DNA from: Bacteroidales bacterium
GTDB taxonomy: Bacteria > Bacteroidota > Bacteroidia > Bacteroidales > P3
DNA length: 47,238 nucleotides
NCBI GenBank assembly: GCA_017446745.1
Contig: JAFSQF010000098.1
Location: 1-47,238, forward strand
Direction of reading: 5' to 3'
Positions within the stretch are counted from its first letter, which is position 1, and each line of letters starts with the position of its first letter. Below the pieces are notes generated by a model. The model was given only the letters and a program-made list of their open reading frames with translations, was not told the DNA's origin and did not search any database. Below are positions 32,082 through 41,228 of this stretch, in pieces. The translations under genes and the position numbers were made by a program.

Positions 32082-33383
32082 ATGAATAGAGTAAAGACAC
32101 TTCTTACGACGATGGCACTGCTATGGGGCATAACCGCAGCAGCACAGCCGATGCCCATCGTGTTGACACAAAAACTAACCACTGCGCCAAAAACCATTGA
32201 GGCCGGCAACAACTACGACATCAAAGTGGTTGCCGACACTGCAAATTACATCGACATCAGAACCACGGGCACCGTCAAGGAGCTGGAAACAATGCGATTC
32301 CCCGACAACAAGCTTCAGCTGAGAAACGACGGTACGACGCTGGTATTCAGCAAGGACTTCCCCTACACCGAAGGCATTCGAATCCACACCACATCGAAGG
32401 AGATTAATATCGTGGCCTATGGTTCGGCACAAATCAACCTGCACGCTGCCGACAAAGGCCCCATGAAGCTCGGCACTCTGAATCTGTCGGCGAGCAATAT
32501 GGCCGTCATTGCCGTGGAGGACGACGTGACTGTCGACGAGGCCACCCTCGAAGTGCAGGGCTTCGGATGGATCCGCTACAACAAGATTGAGGGCCGCAAC
32601 GTCAAGAAGCACATATATGGCTCGGGGCGCATATCGAGCAACAGCGACGGCGTAGAAGAATCCGCACTGAGCCTGCTGACCATGGACCACAACGACATGC
32701 CACTCTTTATGGACTGGAACTTCGGCACCAGCACCCTCACCGGAAGCCCCTTCGGCGGCTTCAACACCCTTACAAACAACTTCATCTGGACCAACGCCTT
32801 CGAATTCAACTACACTTTCCGCTATGCTTTCTGGCACAAGAAGCATTGGGACCTCTCGGCAGGCTTTGGCGTCAAAGCACTCAGCGGCAAGGCCGACAAC
32901 GCCTATTTGGCTCTCAAGACCGACCCGATGACGGGCGCTACCCGGCTCATTGCCGACGATGCCGCCACCTTGTTCGCCGCAGAAGAGGCCGCAAATGGCA
33001 AAATCCTATGGTCTTCATCGTTCAGCACTGCATATATCCTCTTCCCCATACGGCTGGAATGGCGCAACCGCACCAACTACAAAGGCTTGAATATTAGCCT
33101 CGAGCTGCAACCCTCCATAAATATTATGCGCAAGCAGACCTACCTGGTTCGCAGGGGCATCTACCAAGACATACCACAGTCGGCCTCCACACGCGACGAA
33201 GATTTCGGCAAATACCTCAACCCTTTCATGCTGGGCACACGCCTCAGTGTTGGCTACAGCAACGTGAACTTCTTCTTGGAAAGCTCACTGACACCCATGT
33301 TCCGAACAAAACAGTCTGCCGACAGCCGCTCTATCGACCACAAGCTCTACCCCATTTCTTTCGGCTTTTGTTTCACCTTCTAA
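32082..33383 (+). CDS. GIN-domain (DUF2807) envelope protein with beta-barrel-like C-terminus
   Basis: The protein has 433 residues. A signal peptide (LLTTMALLWGITAAAQ) is followed by a parallel-beta GIN-type domain (about 30-190; YDIKVVADTANYIDIRTTGT, INIVAYGSAQINLHAA, KHIYGSGRISS). The second half (about 230-433) alternates aromatic and polar residues (FEFNYTFRYAFWHKKHWDLS, YILFPIRLEWRN) and ends in Phe (ISFGFCFTF), a sign of an outer-membrane barrel. Head-GIN proteins are often encoded with ECF sigma/anti-sigma pairs in Bacteroidetes and may be their targets. Role unknown. Confidence 0.75.
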   Translation: MNRVKTLLTTMALLWGITAAAQPMPIVLTQKLTTAPKTIEAGNNYDIKVVADTANYIDIRTTGTVKELETMRFPDNKLQLRNDGTTLVFSKDFPYTEGIRIHTTSKEINIVAYGSAQINLHAADKGPMKLGTLNLSASNMAVIAVEDDVTVDEATLEVQGFGWIRYNKIEGRNVKKHIYGSGRISSNSDGVEESALSLLTMDHNDMPLFMDWNFGTSTLTGSPFGGFNTLTNNFIWTNAFEFNYTFRYAFWHKKHWDLSAGFGVKALSGKADNAYLALKTDPMTGATRLIADDAATLFAAEEAANGKILWSSSFSTAYILFPIRLEWRNRTNYKGLNISLELQPSINIMRKQTYLVRRGIYQDIPQSASTRDEDFGKYLNPFMLGTRLSVGYSNVNFFLESSLTPMFRTKQSADSRSIDHKLYPISFGFCFTF

Positions 33384-33396
33384 ACATCTGCATATC

Positions 33397-33996
33397 ATGA
33401 AAAAAATAGTCCTCATTATAATACTGCTGACTGCCACGATGCTGGCCGCAGCCCAGAACAACAGCACTTTATTGGAACGCGTCAACATAGGCCTCGCCTA
33501 CAACATCACGGGGAACCCGAATTTCACGTTCGGTCCCGGCATACTGAAGGACCGCCCCTCCTCAGCCATCGAGGCCTCGGCATCAGTGCGCCTGTGGCAA
33601 CACCTCGGCGTTGGCGCACACCTAAGCCTCATGGGTGCCAAGCCCACCACGTCGGCGGCCATCGATATCGACCCGACGACAACGCTCTACACTTTAGGCT
33701 GGGAGAATGGCTATCGCCTCTATGGAGGCCTTTTCGCCGAGCTGCACTGGATGCCTTTCAGCAAAAGGCACGCCCAAAACTTCGGATACAACATGCTGGT
33801 GCGCGGCGGATACGACTTCGGCGGCCAGGCCGACGGCTGGTGGGGTGGCATCGGAATGGAATGGAGGCTGACGAAACAGCTGCTGTTCACCATGTACGCA
33901 GACTATGGCCAGCTGCCTTTCCGCGACCTCGACAAGGTTACGGAGAACACCGCCTACGGTCGCGCCTCTTTCGGCCTGAAGTTCTTCTTGAAGTGA
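33397..33996 (+). CDS. Small outer-membrane beta-barrel protein
   Basis: The protein has 199 residues. The signal peptide is IVLIIILLTATMLAAAQ. It shows beta-barrel strand patterns with Gly and aromatic girdles (LYGGLFAELHWMPF, YNMLVRGGYDFGG, WWGGIGMEWRLT) and ends YGRASFGLKFFLK. It lies 13 bases after the GIN-domain gene, so it is in the same operon. Function unknown. Confidence 0.75.
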   Translation: MKKIVLIIILLTATMLAAAQNNSTLLERVNIGLAYNITGNPNFTFGPGILKDRPSSAIEASASVRLWQHLGVGAHLSLMGAKPTTSAAIDIDPTTTLYTLGWENGYRLYGGLFAELHWMPFSKRHAQNFGYNMLVRGGYDFGGQADGWWGGIGMEWRLTKQLLFTMYADYGQLPFRDLDKVTENTAYGRASFGLKFFLK

Positions 33997-34002
33997 GGGA
34001 TG

Positions 34003-34040
34003 AGTGAATTGTGATTAGTGAATTGTGAATTGTGATTGGT
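34003..34040. repeat. GTGATTAGTGAATTGTGA-type repeat
   Basis: Overlapping copies of GTGAATTGTGATTAGTGAAT-like sequence follow the beta-barrel gene and form part of the downstream hairpin. Similar to 14488-14515. Confidence 0.6.
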
Positions 34041-34069
34041 GAAACGATAGATTTCGTTTCACTAATCAC
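34032..34069. terminator. Bidirectional hairpin between convergent genes
   Basis: A 16-bp stem (GTGATTGGTGAAACGA / TCGTTTCACTAATCAC, one G-T) with a six-base loop lies between the beta-barrel gene and the convergent djlA-like gene. T-runs are short. Confidence 0.6.
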
Positions 34070-34103
34070 TTTCTCGTCAACGGGTCACTTTCTCGTCAAC
34101 GGG
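34066..34103. repeat. 19-bp direct repeat
   Basis: TCACTTTCTCGTCAACGGG occurs twice back to back. A third TCACTTT starts right after and includes the stop codon of the 34104-35003 gene. Confidence 0.9.
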
Positions 34104-35003
34104 TCACTTTATTCCACGCAGGGTTTTCAAGGTCTCGTAGGCCTCGTTGATTTCGCGGAACTGAGCCTCGGCGTTCTTCTTCACCTCCTCGCCCAGACCT
34201 TCCACTTTGTCGGGATGATACTTCATGGCGAGACGGCGATAGGCTTTCTTGATTTCCTCGTCGGTGGCCGTAGAATCCAGACCCAGAACCTTATAGGGGT
34301 CCTTCTTCGACGTCGAGCTGCCGCCGGCGCCGTAGCGGCTGCGCGACGAACCACTGCTATAGCCTCCCGAACGGCTGCCGAAGGGGCCGCTTCCCGTACT
34401 GCCGTAGCTGCCATTGACATGGCGCCCCATAATCGACATAAAATCCAGCGCATTGACGCCAAGCCGGTTGCTGATGGTGCGCAGTACCGATGTCTCAGGC
34501 ATCGTCACCTCGCCGTCGGAATCGGCCAGAGAGAAGAGGAAATCGAGCATGTGGTAGCGCGTAGTGTAGTCGGTGTTCTGCTTAATCTGCTGGCACACAT
34601 CGCCAATGGGTATGTCGACCTGCTGAAGGTCGCGCAGTTTCAGCAACAGCTCTTTGGCTTTGTCTTCGCCATAGTTGCTCACCAGAAAGCGTTTCACCAG
34701 CTCCAACTCGCTTTTGCGCACCACGTTGTCGGCTTTCATCACCGCAGCGATAAGCACCAGGAGTGCGTGCGAGAGGTCCTCCTTGTTGCCCGTGTTGCGA
34801 TAGCGTTGCGAGCTTTCATTCCTCATACTGCCATAGGACTGTTTAGGAGGACGTTCATACGCCCCCGTTCTGCTTTCCGAACCGTCAGTCAAGCGGCTGA
34901 ACCCGTTTTCTATTCCGCGGCCCAGCAGATAGCCCAGGATAGCCCCAAGAGGGCCTCCCATCGACCATCCTATGCCGCCAAGTATCCATTTCCCTATTCC
35001 CAC
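34104..35003 (-). CDS. DjlA-like membrane co-chaperone (TerB + DnaJ domains)
   Basis: The protein has 299 residues. A glycine-rich N-terminal membrane/hydrophobic segment ([20 protein letters not shown]) is followed by a TerB-like all-helical domain (about 70-190; [36 protein letters not shown]) and a Ser/Gly-rich linker. A C-terminal J-domain (about 232-295) has the HPD motif in [10 protein letters not shown]. This order matches DjlA, which stimulates DnaK ATPase at the inner membrane. It is monocistronic or co-transcribed with the upstream AsmA-like gene 90 bases away. Confidence 0.88.
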   Translation of the reverse strand: MGIGKWILGGIGWSMGGPLGAILGYLLGRGIENGFSRLTDGSESRTGAYERPPKQSYGSMRNESSQRYRNTGNKEDLSHALLVLIAAVMKADNVVRKSELELVKRFLVSNYGEDKAKELLLKLRDLQQVDIPIGDVCQQIKQNTDYTTRYHMLDFLFSLADSDGEVTMPETSVLRTISNRLGVNALDFMSIMGRHVNGSYGSTGSGPFGSRSGGYSSGSSRSRYGAGGSSTSKKDPYKVLGLDSTATDEEIKKAYRRLAMKYHPDKVEGLGEEVKKNAEAQFREINEAYETLKTLRGIK

Positions 35004-35093
35004 GTTTTGAAAATTGTTAAGTTAAATAAATCCGTTTAATTATTGATTACAAATCAGCAGAATAGACTAATCCTAAAAGTCTTGTTCAGCAAA

Positions 35094-37367
35094 TCAATTT
35101 AAATTTTCACTTTCACCGTCGCCGGCCATTTCCGAATTGATCACATATCCCGACCTCGTGGCTTCCATCTCCACCGGAGCCAACTTCAGTTGCCTCTCGT
35201 TAACGCCATGCTGTTCGAAGAAGAAACGGCGCAGGTATTCGTTGCGGAAGCCTGCCAAGTTCTCCAAACTGGATATTGCCGCATCCTTCGGATAGAGCCT
35301 CTCGGCCAGCCGCTGCACCTCCTTGTCGGTAGGCTTTTTCGATGCTATTCCTTTACGACGGACGAAGGTCACAAAGCCCGTATCCTTCACCGTGATGGCA
35401 TTCACCTCGTTGAAGAACACCACCTGTGGGGGCACTTTGGCGTTGGCCTTATCGGGATTTTTTGAGATAAAATATTCCTCCTTGAGCAGGTAGAGGCTCT
35501 GCTGCTTGTAGGAGGCCTCGCCATTGATTTGCGGCACGAGGGTGACAACCAGACCGGTGTCGTATTGCAGCACCTCGGCAATTTTGTTCAGCGTGCTGTA
35601 CTGCTCCGAATTGAAATTAGCCTGCAAAGGGTTGAAGGCAATATAGTCAAGATTTCCGCTGATTCCCAAAGCCTTCGACACGGCGCGGAATGGCGACGTA
35701 GCCACCTTGACCATAAGGTTGCCCAGGGTTTTCCACACCATCTTCATGTAGGAGAACTCCGGCGAATCGATATTGCCGGCCACAGGGACATCGAGGTCCA
35801 CCTTACCATCCTTATCCTTAAGGACATACAGTGCCGCCTTGAGCGGGATGTTGACCTTGGCCTCGACGTCGCTGCGCTTGTCGCCGACCTCGGGGTTGAA
35901 CAGGTCGATGTTGTTACGGCCCTCAAGCTGGCTGAAGCGAATGCTGTTCTCGCTGGTGAACGAGAAAGTGCCATCGGTGAATGGGAAGCCCAGGTAAGCC
36001 ACCGAATAGGGCGAAAGATCCTTGAGCTGCAGGTTCTTGATGTTCAGCACAAGGTGTTGGTTCTTTTTCCAACTGTCGATGTTGCCATGCCAGTTGACGA
36101 TGGCCATGCCGCCATGAGGCAGTTGCGCCATGATACGAGCGTTGTTGTCGCCCTGCGAGGTGACATGATCGGCCTTGATGTTGATTTTCTTCACCGGGAA
36201 AGAGAATCGGTCGGGGAGCGAGAAATCGTTGTAGGTGAACTCAGCATTCGAAACAGCGAAACTGCCCACGCTGAACCTCAACGGTTTGGGAGCCCCGTCA
36301 GGCTTCTCCGAAGCGGCTGATTGTTGCGAATTGCTCGGCATCTCAGATTGCTCAGTGCGCTCCGGCATCGCTTTCTTCGCTGTGAGGCGCGAAAAGTTGT
36401 TGCCATTGCTGTAGAGGTCGAAATGCGAGGCAAGGCCATCAATATCAACGCTCTTGATGTCGTAGTAATTCTCGGCCAAATTGATACGGTTGACTGCAAT
36501 GGCTATATTATTGCACGCCAGAACTTGGCCATCGTTATCGTCGCGAATGTCGATCTCGTCGAGAGCCACGTTGCCCTTGACATTCATCTTCATGATATCG
36601 CTGAGGTTGCCATCGACGTCGATGGCGGCATTGAGGGTTCCGTCGAGCCTGCCAATATTCATTGCATCAGCCAGATAGGCTTTGACGTTGCTTATGGCGA
36701 AATTCTCGAGGGCCAAATCTACCGAGAAGTCGTTGTTGTCCATATTCATCGAGGCCTCAGTGCGCAGCACGCCGCCATCGGCCAGCTGTAGCGCCAGTCC
36801 GGCATCGGTGTTGGCCGAGCCATCAAAATAAACGCCAGGAATTCTCAGGTTCAGGTTCTTGAGGTCCCATTCGCTCTTCAGCTTGGCATCGGCGTAGTAG
36901 ACCTCGCCGTCGCTGAGCCGTATTTTATAGAAGCCGAAGCTCCAGGCGCTGGGAGTAGTGTCGTTGTCGGGCTCCTCATCGTCCGTTTTGAAATGGTCGA
37001 TGATGCTGCTGAAATTAAAGCGGTTGCCATCCTGAAGCAGCCGCACTTGCGGATGTGCTATCGTTATGTGGCGCACGTGGATGTCGTGGGAAAGCAGTCG
37101 GCGAAGCTTTAGAGAGACATCGAAAGTGTCGAGCCTGAAGAACGCCGTCTTGTCGTCGTCCTCATACACCACCAGGTCGTAGATTTTCACCCTGCCGGCA
37201 AGGGCATTGACGCGCAGTTTGCCGACATTAATCTGGCGCCCGATGAGTTCTTTCCCATGACTATTGACATAACTTTTTGCGATTGGCGACACCAAAAGAA
37301 GCACCAAAAGAAGAAGCGCAACAATCGACGAGCAAACTATCAAAATGATTTTCAACCATTTTTTCAT
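35094..37367 (-). CDS. AsmA/DUF748-like envelope protein
   Basis: Starting at the ATG complementary to 37365-37367 (MKKWLKIILIVCSS) gives 757 residues. A start 17 codons earlier lies too close to the promoter and was rejected. There is one N-terminal membrane helix and then a long beta-rich periplasmic region with AsmA/DUF748 signs (VNSHGKELIGRQINVGKLRV, LRRLLSHDIHVRHITIAHP, VSKALGISGNLDYIAF, FNSEQYSTLNKIAEVLQ). A Gln/Ser linker is near 340-370. Family members bridge the periplasm and affect outer-membrane lipid or protein homeostasis. It is transcribed divergently from the nif3 gene. Exact role not determined. Confidence 0.8.
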   Translation of the reverse strand: MKKWLKIILIVCSSIVALLLLVLLLVSPIAKSYVNSHGKELIGRQINVGKLRVNALAGRVKIYDLVVYEDDDKTAFFRLDTFDVSLKLRRLLSHDIHVRHITIAHPQVRLLQDGNRFNFSSIIDHFKTDDEEPDNDTTPSAWSFGFYKIRLSDGEVYYADAKLKSEWDLKNLNLRIPGVYFDGSANTDAGLALQLADGGVLRTEASMNMDNNDFSVDLALENFAISNVKAYLADAMNIGRLDGTLNAAIDVDGNLSDIMKMNVKGNVALDEIDIRDDNDGQVLACNNIAIAVNRINLAENYYDIKSVDIDGLASHFDLYSNGNNFSRLTAKKAMPERTEQSEMPSNSQQSAASEKPDGAPKPLRFSVGSFAVSNAEFTYNDFSLPDRFSFPVKKINIKADHVTSQGDNNARIMAQLPHGGMAIVNWHGNIDSWKKNQHLVLNIKNLQLKDLSPYSVAYLGFPFTDGTFSFTSENSIRFSQLEGRNNIDLFNPEVGDKRSDVEAKVNIPLKAALYVLKDKDGKVDLDVPVAGNIDSPEFSYMKMVWKTLGNLMVKVATSPFRAVSKALGISGNLDYIAFNPLQANFNSEQYSTLNKIAEVLQYDTGLVVTLVPQINGEASYKQQSLYLLKEEYFISKNPDKANAKVPPQVVFFNEVNAITVKDTGFVTFVRRKGIASKKPTDKEVQRLAERLYPKDAAISSLENLAGFRNEYLRRFFFEQHGVNERQLKLAPVEMEATRSGYVINSEMAGDGESENLN

Positions 37368-37391
37368 TTCAAGATGTATTTTTTCAAGATA

Positions 37392-37420
37392 CAAAAGTAA
37401 TAAAAAAAAGTGAACCACAA
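37392..37420 (-). promoter_or_regulatory. Promoter of the AsmA/DUF748-like gene
   Basis: The minus strand reads TACTTTTG (complement of 37392-37399) with TTG 18 bases upstream (complement of 37418-37420). This is close to consensus, about 25 bases before the chosen start. Confidence 0.6.
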
Positions 37421-37429
37421 AAAGCTAAT

Positions 37430-37437
37430 TAGTTTTG
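37430..37437 (+). promoter_or_regulatory. Possible -7 element of the nif3 group
   Basis: TAGTTTTG fits TAnnTTTG, 41 bases before the ATG at 37478. No good -33 element was found. Confidence 0.4.
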
Positions 37438-37477
37438 TTGCATACTAAGATTGACGTTTCTGCGTTAGAGAGCAATC

Positions 37478-38596
37478 ATGAAAATAAAAGAAATAACAGA
37501 TTATCTCGACCGTCGGCTGCTGCCTGTTTATCAGGAGAGCTACGACAACTCCGGTTTCCTTGTCGGCGACAAGGAGCAGGAAGTGAGCAATGTACTTGTC
37601 ACCCTCGACGTCACGCCTGCCGTCGTCGACGAGGCCATAGCCAAAGGCTGCAACCTCATCGTCAGCCACCATCCGATGATTTACAGCGGCATGAAGCGCA
37701 TCACGCCTGCCAACCAGACCGGACGTATGGTGATACGCCTGCTACAGAACCACATGGCCGTCTACGCCGCCCACACCAACCTCGACAACCTGGACTTTGG
37801 AGTGAGCGGGGCCTTGGCGCAACAGCTGGGGCTTGCAGATTGCCGCGTGCTGCGTCCGGTAGAGGGGGTGCTGCGCAAGCTGGTCACCTACGTCCCCCTC
37901 CGGCATGCCGCGGCAGTACGCCAAGCCCTCTTCGAGGCCGGTGCCGGATGCATAGGGGCCTACGACGGGTGCAGCTGGAACAGCGACGGCACAGGCACTT
38001 TCCGCGCCTCGGAAGGCTCGCACCCTTTCTGCGGCCAGATCGGCGAGCATCATCACGAGGCAGAGACGCGCATCGAGGTGGTCTACGAGCAACGCATTGA
38101 GCAGAAGCTCATAGCCGCCCTCATCAAGGCCCATCCCTACGAAGAGCCGGCCTACGACCTGATAGCCCTCGGCAACAGATACGCCAGAGTGGGGGCCGGG
38201 ATGGTTGGCGCCCTACCCCACCCTATGGAAGTCGGCGACTTCTTCGCGATGGTCAAGCAACGCCTACGCCTCCCCGTAGTCCGCGCCTCGCGCTCCACCC
38301 TTCCCGATGCCGGCACCTTCGCACGTTCCCGAATCCGCACCGTGGCGCTCTGCGGTGGTTCCGGCAGCTTTCTGATAGGCGACGCCAAAGCCGCCGGGGC
38401 CGACATCTACCTTACCGGCGACCTTAAATATCACGACTTCCAGGCTGCCGAGGACGACATCATACTGGCCGACGTGGGCCACTTCGAGAGCGAACAATTC
38501 GCAAAAGATGTATTATTCAACATTATTTCCGAAAAATTTACTAATTTTGCTTGCCGAAAATCGGAGAAAGACATCGGTTATGTATATTATATTTAA
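37478..38596 (+). CDS. Nif3-like dinuclear metal centre protein
   Basis: The protein has 372 residues, the long form with an inserted PII/CutA-like middle domain (about 130-240), as in B. subtilis YqfO. Metal-site motifs are visible in both halves: LIVSHHPMIYSG, YAAHTNLDNLDFG and, near the C-terminus, DVGHFESEQF. The protein is annotated in databases as GTP cyclohydrolase I type 2-like, but its reaction is unsettled. It lies 73 bases upstream of a zinc-ribbon coiled-coil gene, a pairing common in Bacteroidetes. Confidence 0.9.
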   Translation: MKIKEITDYLDRRLLPVYQESYDNSGFLVGDKEQEVSNVLVTLDVTPAVVDEAIAKGCNLIVSHHPMIYSGMKRITPANQTGRMVIRLLQNHMAVYAAHTNLDNLDFGVSGALAQQLGLADCRVLRPVEGVLRKLVTYVPLRHAAAVRQALFEAGAGCIGAYDGCSWNSDGTGTFRASEGSHPFCGQIGEHHHEAETRIEVVYEQRIEQKLIAALIKAHPYEEPAYDLIALGNRYARVGAGMVGALPHPMEVGDFFAMVKQRLRLPVVRASRSTLPDAGTFARSRIRTVALCGGSGSFLIGDAKAAGADIYLTGDLKYHDFQAAEDDIILADVGHFESEQFAKDVLFNIISEKFTNFACRKSEKDIGYVYYI

Positions 38597-38669
38597 TTAA
38601 TATATAATAATATACCATAACTTACACCATCCTTATCCAACCGCAAAAAAAAGTAAAAATCAATATAAA

Positions 38670-39506
38670 ATGGCAAAAAAAGTCACATCGAAAAAAGAAA
38701 CTCAGCAAGAGAGCACCGTCACTCCCGAGATGCAAGCCTACCGACAGCTTGATGTTGACGTGGCCGTCGAGAAACGCCTCGTGGCCCTCTACACCCTTCA
38801 GCTCGTAGACTCCGAGATTGACAAAATCAAGATTATCCGCGGCGAGCTGCCGCAGGCCATCGAAGACCTTGAGGACGAGATTGCCGGTCTGGAGACCCGC
38901 ATCAGCAACTTCAACAACGACATTGAAGCAACCAACCAGAAAATGGCCGCTGAGAAAAACGAGATTGCCGAGCACAACGAGATGATCAAGAAATATGAGA
39001 AGCAGCAGGACAATGTGCGCAACAACCGTGAATTTGAAGCCATCAACAAAGAAATAGAGTACAAGAACCTCCAGATACAGCTTTGCGAGCGCCACCTGAA
39101 AGAGGCCAAGGCACATATCTCGGAGGTGGAGCAGCACATCAAAGCCGCCGAACTGCTGCTCGAGAACCGCCACAAAGACCTCGACGTCAAGAAGGCGGAG
39201 CTGGACGACATCATCAAAGAGACCGAGAAGGACGAGAACAGGCTGATGGAGAAGTCGCACGAGCAGGAACAATTCATCGAGCCCCGCTACCTCACGGCCT
39301 ACAAGCGCATCCGCAATGCCGCCCGCAACGGCCTTGCCGTCGTCACCATCGACCGCGACGCCTGCGGCGGATGCTTCAGCAAGATACCGCCCCAACGCCA
39401 AACGGAGATTAAGATGCACAAGAAAGTGATTGTCTGCGAGCACTGCGGACGCATCCTCGTCGACGACGACATCGCCGAAAAAGCCCAAGCCGGCATCCAG
39501 AAATAA
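38670..39506 (+). CDS. Coiled-coil protein with C-terminal C4 zinc ribbon
   Basis: The protein has 278 residues. A Lys/Glu-rich N-terminus is followed by a long antiparallel coiled coil (about 40-215) and a C-terminal zinc ribbon with two Cys pairs (CGGCFSKIP and CEHCGRIL). It resembles the CT398-like family; a nucleic-acid or assembly role has been proposed, without proof. It lies between nif3 and hutH on the same strand. Confidence 0.85.
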   Translation: MAKKVTSKKETQQESTVTPEMQAYRQLDVDVAVEKRLVALYTLQLVDSEIDKIKIIRGELPQAIEDLEDEIAGLETRISNFNNDIEATNQKMAAEKNEIAEHNEMIKKYEKQQDNVRNNREFEAINKEIEYKNLQIQLCERHLKEAKAHISEVEQHIKAAELLLENRHKDLDVKKAELDDIIKETEKDENRLMEKSHEQEQFIEPRYLTAYKRIRNAARNGLAVVTIDRDACGGCFSKIPPQRQTEIKMHKKVIVCEHCGRILVDDDIAEKAQAGIQK

Positions 39507-39543
39507 AACAGTTTTAAAGCAAGTTCACTTTTCACAACACGCA

Positions 39544-41040
39544 ATGACACATCATATAACCCCCGAAACACCGCTAACGATAGCGAAGATCAAAGAGATT
39601 ATCGACGGGCACGCCACGCTGGCCCTCAGCGACGAAGCCGTCCGCCGCATCGAGAAATGCCGCAACTACCTCAACCAGAAGATGGAGACGCAGAAAGAGC
39701 CCATCTACGGTGTCACCACCGGATTTGGCAGCCTCTGCAACATCAGCATCAGCAAGGAGCAGCTCAGCCAGCTGCAGAAAAACCTCGTCATGAGCCACGC
39801 CTGCGGCGTGGGCGACGAGGTGCCGCAAGAGGTGGTGCGCCTCATGCTCCTTCTTAAGGCCCAGAACTTCTGCTTCGGCTACAGCGGAGCGCAGCTGCAG
39901 ACCGTGCAGCGCCTTGTCGACTGCTTCAACGACGACATCCTCCCCGTGGTTTACCAGCAGGGCAGCCTCGGAGCCAGCGGCGACCTCTGCCCGTTGGCCA
40001 ACCTGATGCTTCCTGCCATCCTCGGCATGGGCGAGGTGTACTGGAAAGGACGCCGTTGCACAGCCGAAGAGGTCTACAAGGCCAAAGGCTGGCAGCCCAT
40101 AGAGCTGCAAAGCAAGGAAGGCCTGGCGCTCCTCAACGGCACCCAGTTCATGAGTAGCTATGCCGTGTGGAGCCTCATGAAGGCCGAACGCCTCAGCGCC
40201 CAGGCCGACATGATTCTGTCGCTGAGCCTCGACGCATTCGACGGCCGCATCGAGCCTTTCTACGAGAGCCTCCACCTGGTGCGCCCCCACAAAGGCCAGC
40301 TCCTCACCGCCGAGGCCGTGCGCCGCTACACCGACGGCAGCGAGATTATCCGCCGCCACAAAGAGCATGTGCAGGATCCCTACTCGTTCCGCTGCGCCCC
40401 ACAGGTGCATGGTGCCGCCAAGGACACTATAGCCTATGTCCGTAGCGTTGTCGAGACCGAGATCAACTCCACCACCGACAACCCCATCGTCCTTCCCGAC
40501 GAGGATATGGTTATCAGCGGCGGCCACTTCCACGGCGAGCCCCTCGCCATGGTCCTCGACTTCTTAGCCATCGCCGTTGCCGAGCTGGGGGCCATCAGCG
40601 AACGCCGCACCTACCAGCTTATCGACGCCAAGCGCGGCCTGCCCAGCTTCCTCGTGGCCAAGCCGGGCCTCAACAGCGGCTTCATGATTCCGCAATATAC
40701 CGCCGCGGCCATCGTCAGCCAGACCAAGCAGCTCTGCACCCCCTGCAGCGTCGACAGCATCCCCAGCAGCCAGAACCAGGAAGACCTGGTCAGCATGGGC
40801 GGCAACGCCGCCACAAAGTGCTACCGCGTGTGCGAAAACGTGGAACGCGTCCTCGCCATCGAGCTCTTCAACGCCGCCCAGGCCCTCGACTTCCGTCATC
40901 AGGAAGGCCTCAAGAGCAGTCCTTTCATCGAGAAGCTCTTCGCCGACTACCGCAAGGTGGTCAACTTCGTCGACATCGACGAGGTTATGTACCGTCACAT
41001 CCACGCCAGCGTCCGCTTCCTGCAGGAGATGGCAGTCTGA
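39544..41040 (+). CDS. hutH: Histidine ammonia-lyase
   Basis: The ATG at 39544 (MTHHITPETPLTIAKI) gives 498 residues. In-frame sequence before it overlaps the zinc-ribbon gene and was rejected. The enzyme converts histidine to trans-urocanate and ammonia. The MIO-forming Ala-Ser-Gly is at residues 144-146 (GSLGASGDLCPLA). Other active-site segments include YGVTTGFGSL, STTDNPIV, and SSQNQEDLVSMG near the C-terminus. The remaining hut genes (hutU, hutI, ftcD) are not in this window, so it is either part of a dispersed pathway or a stand-alone lyase. It lies 37 bases after the zinc-ribbon gene. Confidence 0.92.
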   Translation: MTHHITPETPLTIAKIKEIIDGHATLALSDEAVRRIEKCRNYLNQKMETQKEPIYGVTTGFGSLCNISISKEQLSQLQKNLVMSHACGVGDEVPQEVVRLMLLLKAQNFCFGYSGAQLQTVQRLVDCFNDDILPVVYQQGSLGASGDLCPLANLMLPAILGMGEVYWKGRRCTAEEVYKAKGWQPIELQSKEGLALLNGTQFMSSYAVWSLMKAERLSAQADMILSLSLDAFDGRIEPFYESLHLVRPHKGQLLTAEAVRRYTDGSEIIRRHKEHVQDPYSFRCAPQVHGAAKDTIAYVRSVVETEINSTTDNPIVLPDEDMVISGGHFHGEPLAMVLDFLAIAVAELGAISERRTYQLIDAKRGLPSFLVAKPGLNSGFMIPQYTAAAIVSQTKQLCTPCSVDSIPSSQNQEDLVSMGGNAATKCYRVCENVERVLAIELFNAAQALDFRHQEGLKSSPFIEKLFADYRKVVNFVDIDEVMYRHIHASVRFLQEMAV

Positions 41041-41049
41041 CAAATATTC

Positions 41050-41180
41050 ATATCGCAGGCGAGACGCCCGCGTACCAAAATCTATAAATCCCCAAAACTC
41101 ACTTTTTTTTCGAGTTTTGGGGATTTATAACATCTATAATTCCCCAAAACTCACTTTTTTTTCGAGTTTTGGGGATTTAT
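41050..41180. repeat. Palindrome C followed by two tandem long hairpins
   Basis: A palindrome C copy (about 41050-41078, one base shorter in the loop) follows hutH. Then come two 52-bp tandem copies of a hairpin. The first has a perfect 18-bp stem (TATAAATCCCCAAAACTC, 41083-41100, with 41112-41129) and the second one mismatch (41136-41152 with 41164-41180). Both have an ACTTTTTTTTC loop. They could terminate hutH transcription. Confidence 0.9.
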
Positions 41181-41195
41181 ATTCTAAAAAAAACA

Positions 41196-41203
41196 TATCT
41201 TTG
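41196..41203 (+). promoter_or_regulatory. -7 element of the AAA/DUF234 gene
   Basis: TATCTTTG fits TAnnTTTG, 26 bases before the ATG at 41229. A TTG lies 24 bases further upstream, inside the second hairpin, which is longer than the usual spacing. Confidence 0.5.
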
Positions 41204-41228
41204 CAAACGAAAAAGACATTAACGCAAT

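Noticed and set aside
39430-39543. Earlier start for hutH
   Set aside because: It would overlap the zinc-ribbon gene by 77 bases and add residues foreign to the family; the ATG at 39544 gives the normal length.
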